Below the pieces are notes generated by a model. That model was not told the DNA's origin. It saw nothing but the letters and a program-made list of their open reading frames with translations, and did no database searches. From Sphingobium nicotianae (lineage in GTDB: Bacteria; Pseudomonadota; Alphaproteobacteria; Sphingomonadales; Sphingomonadaceae), in assembly GCF_018603885.1 (NCBI RefSeq), contig NZ_JAHGAW010000004.1, positions 186,001-250,000 of the forward strand: 64,000 nt of DNA, read 5' to 3'. Shown one piece after another: positions 15,406-22,771 of this stretch. How positions within the stretch are numbered: the stretch's first letter is position 1; each line of letters begins with the position of its first letter. The position numbers were made by a program, and so were the translations under genes.

Positions 15406-17649
15406 TCACCGCCAGCTCAGGACTATTCGTCCGCTGGCCGGGACAAAGAAGTCCAGTCGATCATTGGCGTGTCTGTGCGCTCGCACGATGTCGCCACCGA
15501 TCGTCTTCACGGTCACGTCCGGCAGTTTGGCGCGCCCCAGCCTGATGACCGACAACCTCGCAGAGCAGTTTTCGCCGCCTGCAAGGCGGATGCTGATCGT
15601 GCGGTCGGTGGTCCGCTCGCTCGTCATGATGAAGTGGTCGCAGAACAATCGAAAAGGAGCGTCCTCCACCAAATGGGAGGTGCGGGACGCGTAGATCATC
15701 GCCGCCCCGGCACCGTAGATTTCCTGGCCGACCTGACCGGCAGGCTGACCGTCCACGTACAGATCCTCGAGCGGGAAGGAGAGCGCACGGTCGATGTGGC
15801 CGTTGCGATTCTTCTCCGCGAGAGCCTCGGCCGGCAGGGCGTCGGGATAATAGAACCAGGCCCTGTCGAGCGCATATTTGCAATATTCGCTGATCAGCAT
15901 CCGTGCGGCCGGTTCCAGTTCGGGACCGCTGTCGCGCAAATAGCATTCGAAGGCGGCGAAACTGTCGAAGCATTCGTAGATCGCCATGTAGGGCGCATCC
16001 TGCAGGCAGGTGACGCCGAGGAAGTTGGTGTAGTGCGCGGCGTGCCCGATCTCGGATTCCCAGATCGCGCTGTTGTGGAAGAAGCTTGCCAGATAGACAT
16101 AGCTTTGCAGTCGATAGCGCTCGACATTGGTGATCCGCCACAGGCGCAGGCATGCGGCCGCCCCCCATGCCGTCAGGTTAGCCTGATAGTTGAGATTGAA
16201 GCGCACGCCCTCGGCGGCGTCGATCGCTGCCCGGGCCTCGAGGAGGAACCGCTGCTCGCTGGTCAGTTCATACGCCTGCAGCATCACCCACGCGTACATG
16301 CCGCCGACATCGGTCTGGCCGCGCTGGTCCGCGCCCGCGACCTCGGTGATCACCGAGAAATCGGTCACCTTGTACTGGATGGGCCATTCATAGTTGAAAT
16401 GGCGCGCGGCCTTGATGCCGAAATCGACCGACCGCTCGAAGAGGTCGCGGGCCCTGGCGTTGCCGGCGATCGCCAGCCGGCCCAGATTCATCAGCGGATG
16501 ATAGAGATACCAGCTGTCCACCGCATCGGCGTCCTTGTCTTCGCCGACATTGGGAAGGTAGCGCCGTATCGTCCCGAGCTTCTCGTCGTAGAAACGCTCC
16601 AGGCCCTTCTCGAACTCGGCCTGCAACGGGATAGGTTCGCCGCGCCAGCGCGCGAAATCGTGCATGGGGGCGATCAGCGCCATCTGCACCATGCTGTCGG
16701 GATATTCGGCATCGGTATAGGGATGCGCGTAAGGATGGCCATAATGGCTGATCGTCGCCTTGGGCGATGACTTGAGATCGCGAATGGTCCGATCGGAGCG
16801 GCCGACCCAGTCGCGATATTCAGTGGGCGGAAGGTCCAGCGCGGTATAAGCGGCGCCGAGCATCTGCACAAAACGACGCGCGGACTCCCGCTCGTCCTGG
16901 GGGCAAGCGTCGCGCAGGATGAGGATCGCATCCGAAAGCGTGACGGGCTTCCCGGGGGGGAGCGGGTCGGTCGGCGGCGTTCCGCTTTGCGGCGGCGTCG
17001 GAGGAAGGTAGCCCAGTTCCGGCCACTCGCCACCGATCGCGCCATCCGGCTTGGTGTTCGTCGCGCGATAATAATCGTTCAGAGCCGTCAGATTCTGGAA
17101 ATAAAGTACGCTGCCAAAAGCCGGCTTATCGAGGTGGAAATAAACCAAACCACTGTTCAGGCCGCGCTGCCCGGCCTCGACCCTGCCGACCGCACCCGTG
17201 GGATCATCGTCCGCATCGAGGGGATAAAGATCGCGGGGCAGAAAGGGCACGAGGAGCGGCGCTGTCGGTCTGAGCGTGATCGTCACCCGTAACCGGTGCA
17301 GATCGAGACTGTCCATCTTGAGGACTGCGACATGCCGCCCGACGGCGCTGTTTATCGACAGGCGCAATGCTTCTCCCGGTTTGGGACGCAGCCGCTTGAC
17401 CCTGTCGATGCCGCCCGGCGCGAACACAAGTCGAATGGCGAGCCCGCCGCGCCCCGGCCGGCGGACAATGGCCCACAGCGAGTCCCGACCCTTGCTCACC
17501 TCGCCGGTGAAGTCGCCAAGCGCGAAGGTGCCCTCGGTGAGCAGAGACCCGGCCGACAGCTCGGCCCGGAGTGCCAGGACCAGTGGACTGACGCCCTCCG
17601 ACAGATCGCTCACCGGGCTGTCCGCGGGGGGAGGAGAAGAACTGGTCAT
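15406..17649 (-). CDS. large conserved protein of unknown function, (alpha/alpha)-toroid-like
   Basis: A 747-residue protein with no signal peptide. Residues about 20-150 look like a beta-rich domain (LWAIVRRPGRGGLAIRLVFA; LHRLRVTITLRP). Residues 250-600 are rich in helices with regularly spaced aromatic and small residues (TDVGGMYAWVMLQAYELTSE, NYQANLTAWGAAACLRLWRI, YRLQSYVYLASFFHNSAIWE) as in six-hairpin glycosidases and lyases. The C-terminal 100 residues are beta-rich again. This layout resembles carbohydrate-active toroid enzymes, but I cannot name a family or catalytic residues. An exact EcfG-type promoter lies 40 bases upstream and GGAAG precedes the ATG, so it is a likely stress-induced gene. 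Confidence 0.75.
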   Translation of the reverse strand: MTSSSPPPADSPVSDLSEGVSPLVLALRAELSAGSLLTEGTFALGDFTGEVSKGRDSLWAIVRRPGRGGLAIRLVFAPGGIDRVKRLRPKPGEALRLSINSAVGRHVAVLKMDSLDLHRLRVTITLRPTAPLLVPFLPRDLYPLDADDDPTGAVGRVEAGQRGLNSGLVYFHLDKPAFGSVLYFQNLTALNDYYRATNTKPDGAIGGEWPELGYLPPTPPQSGTPPTDPLPPGKPVTLSDAILILRDACPQDERESARRFVQMLGAAYTALDLPPTEYRDWVGRSDRTIRDLKSSPKATISHYGHPYAHPYTDAEYPDSMVQMALIAPMHDFARWRGEPIPLQAEFEKGLERFYDEKLGTIRRYLPNVGEDKDADAVDSWYLYHPLMNLGRLAIAGNARARDLFERSVDFGIKAARHFNYEWPIQYKVTDFSVITEVAGADQRGQTDVGGMYAWVMLQAYELTSEQRFLLEARAAIDAAEGVRFNLNYQANLTAWGAAACLRLWRITNVERYRLQSYVYLASFFHNSAIWESEIGHAAHYTNFLGVTCLQDAPYMAIYECFDSFAAFECYLRDSGPELEPAARMLISEYCKYALDRAWFYYPDALPAEALAEKNRNGHIDRALSFPLEDLYVDGQPAGQVGQEIYGAGAAMIYASRTSHLVEDAPFRLFCDHFIMTSERTTDRTISIRLAGGENCSARLSVIRLGRAKLPDVTVKTIGGDIVRAHRHANDRLDFFVPASGRIVLSWR

Positions 17650-17688
17650 GGCATCGCTTCCAAATGTCCAAGGCTCTCGGACAAACGT

Positions 17689-17714
17689 AACGTCGGGCGC
17701 ATCGCTCCTGTTCC
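17689..17714 (-). promoter_or_regulatory. EcfG-type general stress promoter
   Basis: Minus strand GGAAC, 17 bases, CGTT: exact consensus with the longer permitted spacer, 40 bases before the start codon of the 747-residue gene. Confidence 0.8.
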
Positions 17715-18017
17715 GGCGGCGATATTAATCTTCGTTACGATGATTGCTCGGGGTTTGGACTGTCCTGGCGATCCGCATCCGGGTAAGCTGCGTTCACGGT
17801 CGGCAGAATGAGTTTCGGTGCCGATGCCCACCCGGCCTCCGCGCGCAGGCGCATCGGTCATTCCACTATCGGCTACTTGTCGTCCGCAAATCGGTTTATC
17901 GGGAACCGCAAAACTAATCTGGATCAATCCGATTTGTGGTGGCGTCGATGGGCGCAAGGCAACAGACCCTGTGGCTGCTCGCAGACATAGTTGAGAGAAG
18001 GAGGATAGTGATCGAAC
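17715..18017. other. intergenic region between divergent stress gene and HWE kinase
   Basis: About 300 bases without a convincing gene. It holds upstream sequence for both neighbours. A 60-codon open frame (17808-17990) has no family-like features or ribosome site. Near the right end AAGGAGG (17998-18004) serves the kinase at 18018 with a rather long spacing of 13 bases. A GGAAC at 17900 has no matching -10 at 16-17 bases. Confidence 0.6.
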
Positions 18018-19049
18018 ATGGACCAGCGAGGTCATAGTCAAGGCTCACCCACGCCAGCGCCGATCCTGAGCATGGTCAGCTCGGGGCCTGCCGATGCCGG
18101 GGCATGGTTGGCCGCTGTCGTGGAAAATTCCTTTGACGCGATTCTGAGCAAGACGCTGGACGGTATCATCACGAGCTGGAATGCCGGCGCGACGCGTCTC
18201 TTCGGATATACGGCCGAGGAAGCCATCGGCCGCCCGATCACCATGCTCATTCCCGAGGACCGGTTGCATGAGGAGGAAGAGATCCTCGCAAAGCTGAGGG
18301 CGGGGGAACGCGTTTCCCATTTCGAGACGATCCGCCGAGGCAGGAATGGACGGGAGCTCTTCGTCGAGCTGGCTATCTCTCCGGTGCTCGATCCCGAGGG
18401 GAAGGTGGTCGGCGCGTCGAAGATCGCCCGTGACGTTACCGAACGCCGTGAGTTGGCTGCGCGGCAGCGGCTCATTCTCCAGGAGATGAACCACCGCATC
18501 AAGAATCTCTTCTCGATCGTGCAAGGGCTGATCGGCGTCAGCCGGAGGGCGGCTCGGAATGCGGATGATTTCGCGGCGGATCTCAGAGATCGCCTGTTAG
18601 CGCTCGATGCCGCGCATGGGCTTATCCTGCAGGATGCTGGCACGTTCGAACAGAAGCGCTCGACAACGCTTCGCCACGTGGTCGAGGCCGTCCTGGCTCC
18701 CTATGCGGCGGCGGGCCTGCGTATAGAAGTTGGTGAGAGCCCTGTCGGCCCGCACGCCCTCATGTCCCTCGCGCTCATCCTGCATGAACTGGCGACCAAT
18801 GCCGTGAAATACGGCGCATTGTCATCGCGCGAGACGAGCATGACCGTTACATCCGTTGAATCCGGGCAGGGCATCGATCTGGTCTGGTTCGAACATGGCG
18901 TCGTTCAACCCGGGGATGACACCGAGGGATTTGGTACAGCCTTGCAGCGCGCCGCCCTGCGCAGCCTGGAAGCCAGTTTGGAGAGATCGTGGAGGCCGGA
19001 CGGTCTGGAGATCAGGATGTCCTTTCCGCTCGACGCGCTGGCCCGTTGA
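18018..19049 (+). CDS. PAS-domain HWE-family sensor histidine kinase
   Basis: A 343-residue soluble sensor kinase. Residues about 33-140 form one PAS domain (IVENSFDAILSKTLDGIITS region, with LFGYTAEEAIGRP and the PAC end ARDVTERRE). It lacks the flavin cysteine motif of LOV domains. The phospho-acceptor histidine is in MNHRIKNLFS near residue 158. The kinase core has the diagnostic HWE features: a histidine in the N box (HELATNAVKYGALS) and a W-x-E triad (WFE, in LVWFEHG). HWE and HisKA_2 kinases in sphingomonads commonly feed the PhyR-NepR-EcfG general stress cascade, so this may be an input kinase for the promoters found nearby. No response regulator is adjacent. Confidence 0.92.
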   Translation: MDQRGHSQGSPTPAPILSMVSSGPADAGAWLAAVVENSFDAILSKTLDGIITSWNAGATRLFGYTAEEAIGRPITMLIPEDRLHEEEEILAKLRAGERVSHFETIRRGRNGRELFVELAISPVLDPEGKVVGASKIARDVTERRELAARQRLILQEMNHRIKNLFSIVQGLIGVSRRAARNADDFAADLRDRLLALDAAHGLILQDAGTFEQKRSTTLRHVVEAVLAPYAAAGLRIEVGESPVGPHALMSLALILHELATNAVKYGALSSRETSMTVTSVESGQGIDLVWFEHGVVQPGDDTEGFGTALQRAALRSLEASLERSWRPDGLEIRMSFPLDALAR

Positions 19050-19080
19050 TCCAGCCAAAGGTGCGGCCATTGCGCCCGGC

Positions 19081-19665
19081 TCATTCGATGCGGTAGTCGA
19101 TCGGCTTGAAGCTGCCGCCGTTGCTCGCATAAGCGGAGCAGGCGGTGAGACCGATAACGAGATCCATGAGTGCGAGAAACGTGATGCTGTCGCCCGGGCG
19201 GCTCGTCGGCGGCAACACGGATATCCTGCCGTCCGGGCCGATCGGGACATTCATGAACACATTGAACGCCACCGGGATGGCATCCTCCGCAACGCCATAG
19301 GGGGCGAGCGCCTCGGCCAGATTGCCGAAACAGCCCCGGTGCAAAGGCTTGTCCGGATAGAAATGGAGGAAGGTATCGATGCTGCAGGGTGTCAGGAGAA
19401 AATCATGGCAGCCGACCGTGTCCGCCTCGATTTCCAGCATGGCTCGCGACCGGTTCGACCAGAGCCGGTTGCCTGTGGTCAGCCTGATGCTTTCTTCATA
19501 ATCGAGCGTGCGGCCATTGCTGATCGCCTCGCGGACGTCGCCCTGGGCGAACGCCAGCAGGTCGGCGACCTGGCTTCCCTGGGGGTCGATCACCGTCAGG
19601 CGTTGCCCTTCGGCCAGTCTGAAGGCCACGCCTGATCGCGGCTCGATCCGGACCGTCGGCGTCAT
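19081..19665 (-). CDS. DUF1989 / urea carboxylase-associated family protein
   Basis: A 194-residue cytoplasmic protein of the DUF1989 family often found beside urea carboxylase or urea amidolyase. Signatures are the opening AFRLAEGQRLTVIDPQGSQVADLLAF, the central HDFLLTPCSIDT, FGNLAEALAPYG, FNVFMNVPIGPDGR and the end FLALMDLVIGLTACSAY. Family members may be metal-dependent enzymes of urea or guanidine metabolism, but their reaction is not settled. Its start overlaps the stop of the YcgG-like gene by four bases, and no urea carboxylase is in the window. It converges on the HWE kinase. Confidence 0.85.
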   Translation of the reverse strand: MTPTVRIEPRSGVAFRLAEGQRLTVIDPQGSQVADLLAFAQGDVREAISNGRTLDYEESIRLTTGNRLWSNRSRAMLEIEADTVGCHDFLLTPCSIDTFLHFYPDKPLHRGCFGNLAEALAPYGVAEDAIPVAFNVFMNVPIGPDGRISVLPPTSRPGDSITFLALMDLVIGLTACSAYASNGGSFKPIDYRIE

Positions 19666-20345
19666 GCCGCGGCCCGTGGATCATGGAATGGGCATTTCCA
19701 ATCCGCGCTCACTTCCCGGCCGCTATATTGCGCGGCCTCGCTCGCTTCGCCGTGGCGCGCCAGCATCGGGTTGACGGACCCTGCGAGGCGCTCGTCCCGT
19801 TCCAGGATGGTCTCGCGGATGGTCTCGTATCGCCCTTCCTGACGCAGCAACTCGAACTGATCGTGGAGATTGAACACGATCACGGGCCGCTCGAACCGGC
19901 GCGCGGGGCGGCTTGCGGCGGGATGCAGGCCGACCGCGAAGAAAGCCTCGCCGCCGAAGCTCAGCGAGAAATGCGGATTGATCGGGTCGGCGCTCACCCG
20001 CTCGTCATAAGGGAGGCCCAGCCAGGCATCCTTGTCGGCGAGCGATTGCAGCCGATCCCACAGCGCCTGCTCGAAAGCCGCCTCGTCGAGCGGACCGGAC
20101 TGCGCGAAGATGACCGCCAGGCTGCGGAACAGACCCGGCTCGGAGCGATAGGCGTTTGACCAGATCATCAACTCGTCGTGAAGGCGCAGATCATCCCAGG
20201 CGCTTTCGATCGACCATCCCACGAGCGTCTTGAGGGTGCCGCGCGACAGGGCGGACTTGGCGCCCACGCAGGGAAATTCCTTGGCTCGGATAAACTCTTC
20301 AAACGCGCTCCTGAGGCGCTCGCTTTCACTTGGCGAAACCAGCAT
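19662..20345 (-). CDS. YqcI/YcgG family protein
   Basis: A 227-residue protein of the YqcI/YcgG family, whose biochemical function is not established. Recognisable segments are FPCVGAKSALSRG at the N-terminus, the aromatic FEQALWDRLQ and WLGLPYDERVSADPINPHFSLSFGG in the middle, and AQYSGREVSADWKCPF at the C-terminus. It is translationally coupled to the DUF1989 gene, a pairing that suggests they act on the same substrate. An EcfG-like promoter (20377-20401) lies 32 bases upstream, placing the pair at the right edge of the stress block. Confidence 0.85.
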   Translation of the reverse strand: MLVSPSESERLRSAFEEFIRAKEFPCVGAKSALSRGTLKTLVGWSIESAWDDLRLHDELMIWSNAYRSEPGLFRSLAVIFAQSGPLDEAAFEQALWDRLQSLADKDAWLGLPYDERVSADPINPHFSLSFGGEAFFAVGLHPAASRPARRFERPVIVFNLHDQFELLRQEGRYETIRETILERDERLAGSVNPMLARHGEASEAAQYSGREVSADWKCPFHDPRAAA

Positions 20346-20376
20346 TCATTCCGTCCTGTATCTGAGGTCCTTTTCC

Positions 20377-20401
20377 AACCGCCGGCCGGCGACTTCGTTC
20401 C
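20377..20401 (-). promoter_or_regulatory. EcfG-like promoter before the YcgG/DUF1989 pair
   Basis: Minus strand GGAAC, 16 bases, GGTT. The -35 is exact and the -10 differs from CGTT at one base, as in the katE and hemerythrin promoters. It lies 32 bases before the start at 20345. Confidence 0.6.
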
Positions 20402-20610
20402 GGGAAATAAGGCGCTGAGATACTGATGCTTGTTAAGATCCGACCCCGTCAGCCTGTTCGCACATGTCGGACCGTGGGACGGTGCGCACTCCAGTCCATG
20501 CTCGTCATTCCGGATGGGCCCATTGCCTTCGCGGCATCGCGGCTGAACGAACGACTGCTTCTATGTAGCAGGCTCAGCGACCGGAACGGCGGCTCTTGGG
20601 GCGGCAGCGG

Positions 20611-21876
20611 TCAAACGTGCCAGTCACGTCTCAACCGCGGGCCTGCCAGGGCCATAAAAAGCGCGGCCACAGCGTATAGCGCCAGAGAATAGAGCATCGA
20701 ATAACGCAGCGCCTCCGTGCCATAGTGAGGCGTAAGGGCGTCGGAGAGTGCCCCCAGCGCGTATATGCCGCCACCCAGGCCGATAAGATTGTTGATCAGC
20801 AGGAACAGGGCCGATGCGGTCGAGCGCGCGAACGGTTGGACGAGATGCTGGACGGCCGAGAGGATCGGCCCCAGCCATACATAGGCCATGGCCTGCGGAA
20901 TCAGGAACAGGACGAAGGCCCAGCGCGCACTGCCGCTGTAGATGCCCGCTGCGAAAAAAGGCACGCCGACGACGAAAGCGCAGGCCGGCACATAGGCGAA
21001 CCAGGCCCGGTCGCGAGACCCCAAGCGGTCGCCGAGCCAGCCGCCCAATGATATGCCTGCAACACCGCCCGACAGCAGCACCGCTCCGATGAAATGGGAT
21101 GTTTCCACGAGGCCGAGGCCGAAGCTGCGGCGCAGCAAGCTCGGCAACCAAAAGGCGAGGCCATAGCCGAGCATGGAGCTGGTCGCCGCGCCGAAGGAGA
21201 GCAGCCAGAAAGACGGCTTGGCAGCGAGCGTGACGACGATGCTCCGGAAGCGTACGGCATCGGTTGCATCGGTCGTCTCCATGGACGGGCGTCTGTCTTT
21301 TGCGATCAGCTTGAAGAATGGCGCGATCAGAAGGCCGGCAAGGCCGACGACGAGGAAGGCCGTGCGCCAATTGACCTGTGCGGCGATATAGCCGCCCGCC
21401 AGCACGCCGGCGGCCGAGCCGAGAGGAATTCCCAGCGAATAGACCGACAAGGCGAAGGCGCGACGATGGCTCGGAAAATAGTCGCCGATCAGCGCGTAGG
21501 ACGGTGCGACGCCGCCAGCCTCGCCGATGCCGACGCCAAGGCGCGCAAGAAAGATATGCCAGAAGCTTTGCGCTGATCCGCACAAGGCCGTGAAGCCGCT
21601 CCACAGGACGAGCGATATGGTGATGACCCAGCTCCGGCTCGTCCGATCCGCCAGCCAGGCGAGGGACACGCCGAGAGTCGAATAGAGCAAGGCGAACGCC
21701 AGGCCGCCGAGCATCCCCAACTGGCCGTCGCTGAGGCCGAGGTCCGCCTGGATCGGCGCGGCGAGGATGGAGAGGATCTGCCGGTCGACGAAATTGAAAA
21801 TATAGACGATTAGCAGCATGCCGAGCACAGCATTGGGGTGCGGTCCTGCCCGCCGCTCGGATGCGTGCCTGGTCAT
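20611..21876 (-). CDS. MFS transporter
   Basis: A 421-residue major facilitator with about twelve hydrophobic segments and the first-half signature LAWLADRTSRSW after TM2. The opening MLLIVYIFNFVDRQILSILAAPI is typical of the sphingomonad spinster-like/ACS-like MFS group found next to TonB receptors. Its start immediately follows the alpha/beta hydrolase stop, so it is the third gene of the receptor-hydrolase-transporter operon. It probably moves the hydrolase product across the inner membrane. Confidence 0.9.
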   Translation of the reverse strand: MTRHASERRAGPHPNAVLGMLLIVYIFNFVDRQILSILAAPIQADLGLSDGQLGMLGGLAFALLYSTLGVSLAWLADRTSRSWVITISLVLWSGFTALCGSAQSFWHIFLARLGVGIGEAGGVAPSYALIGDYFPSHRRAFALSVYSLGIPLGSAAGVLAGGYIAAQVNWRTAFLVVGLAGLLIAPFFKLIAKDRRPSMETTDATDAVRFRSIVVTLAAKPSFWLLSFGAATSSMLGYGLAFWLPSLLRRSFGLGLVETSHFIGAVLLSGGVAGISLGGWLGDRLGSRDRAWFAYVPACAFVVGVPFFAAGIYSGSARWAFVLFLIPQAMAYVWLGPILSAVQHLVQPFARSTASALFLLINNLIGLGGGIYALGALSDALTPHYGTEALRYSMLYSLALYAVAALFMALAGPRLRRDWHV

Positions 21877-22749
21877 TCAGCCCAGATGAGCTTGCAGAAA
21901 TGCATCGATCGCCTCCCGCGCTTCCGGTTCGTCGAGCAGGGGCGCATGCCCGCGCCCGGGGACCTCAACGGCCGCGAACGGCCCGCTGTGCCGCTCATCC
22001 ATGCCTATCACGGTCTGCGCGGCAAGCAGATCGGACAATGCGCCGCGCAAGACCAGCACCGGTTTGACAGCGAGGCCATCCCAGAGGGGCCACAGATCGG
22101 GCGGGACAGTGGCCGGTTCCTCGCCGCCGATGCTCTGCGCGATAGCGGGATCATAGGCGAAGCGGATGCGACCGGCGCCATCCTCCCGGCAGGTGCGGTG
22201 CGCGAAGGCGAGCCAATCCTCGAGACCGAAATCCGGAAAGGCCCCGGCATTGATCCGGGCACAGCGCGCGGCGGCGGCCTCCCAGCTCCCGAATGCCGCG
22301 CTCGGCCCGACATAGCCCTGGATGCGGGCAAGGCCCGCCGGATCGAGTGCCGCGCCGATATCGTTGAGGATGATCGCCGCTATGCGCTCAGGCTGCATAT
22401 TGGCCATGATCATCGCCATGAGGCCGCCCATCGACGTGCCGATCAGGCCCACGCGATCGATACCGAGGCCGTCGAGCAGAGAGATCATGTCCGCGCTGTA
22501 GATATCGGGCCGATAATGGCTGGGGTCCGGATCGGGGTCGGACAGGCCCCGTCCCCTTTGGTCCGGCACGATCAGCCGGTAACGCCCCGCCAGGTGGCGC
22601 GCGAGCGGCTCGAAATCGGCGCTGTTGCGCGTGAGGCCGTGCATCAGCAGCAAGGGATGCCCGTCGCCCGGATAGATCCGGGCGAAGAGGCTGAGCCCAT
22701 CGCTCGCGCTGGCGAAGCGATATGGCTCATAAGCGGGGGCTGGCCTCAT
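21877..22749 (-). CDS. alpha/beta hydrolase
   Basis: A 290-residue alpha/beta-hydrolase-fold enzyme without a clear signal peptide. The oxyanion region is LLLMHGLTRN, DQRGRGLSD follows, the nucleophile elbow is GTSMGG (serine near residue 99), and the late PGRGHAPLLDEP carries the catalytic histidine. The GTG one codon upstream (22752) is an alternative start. The gene lies between a TonB receptor and an MFS transporter with 22- and 0-base gaps. It is a candidate esterase or C-C hydrolase for the compound that the system imports. Confidence 0.9.
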   Translation of the reverse strand: MRPAPAYEPYRFASASDGLSLFARIYPGDGHPLLLMHGLTRNSADFEPLARHLAGRYRLIVPDQRGRGLSDPDPDPSHYRPDIYSADMISLLDGLGIDRVGLIGTSMGGLMAMIMANMQPERIAAIILNDIGAALDPAGLARIQGYVGPSAAFGSWEAAAARCARINAGAFPDFGLEDWLAFAHRTCREDGAGRIRFAYDPAIAQSIGGEEPATVPPDLWPLWDGLAVKPVLVLRGALSDLLAAQTVIGMDERHSGPFAAVEVPGRGHAPLLDEPEAREAIDAFLQAHLG

Positions 22750-22771
22750 CACGGCGATCCTGCGTGCGGGC

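Noticed and set aside
17808..17990. Possible 60-residue gene between the stress protein and HWE kinase
   Set aside because: No ribosome site, family or codon signal.
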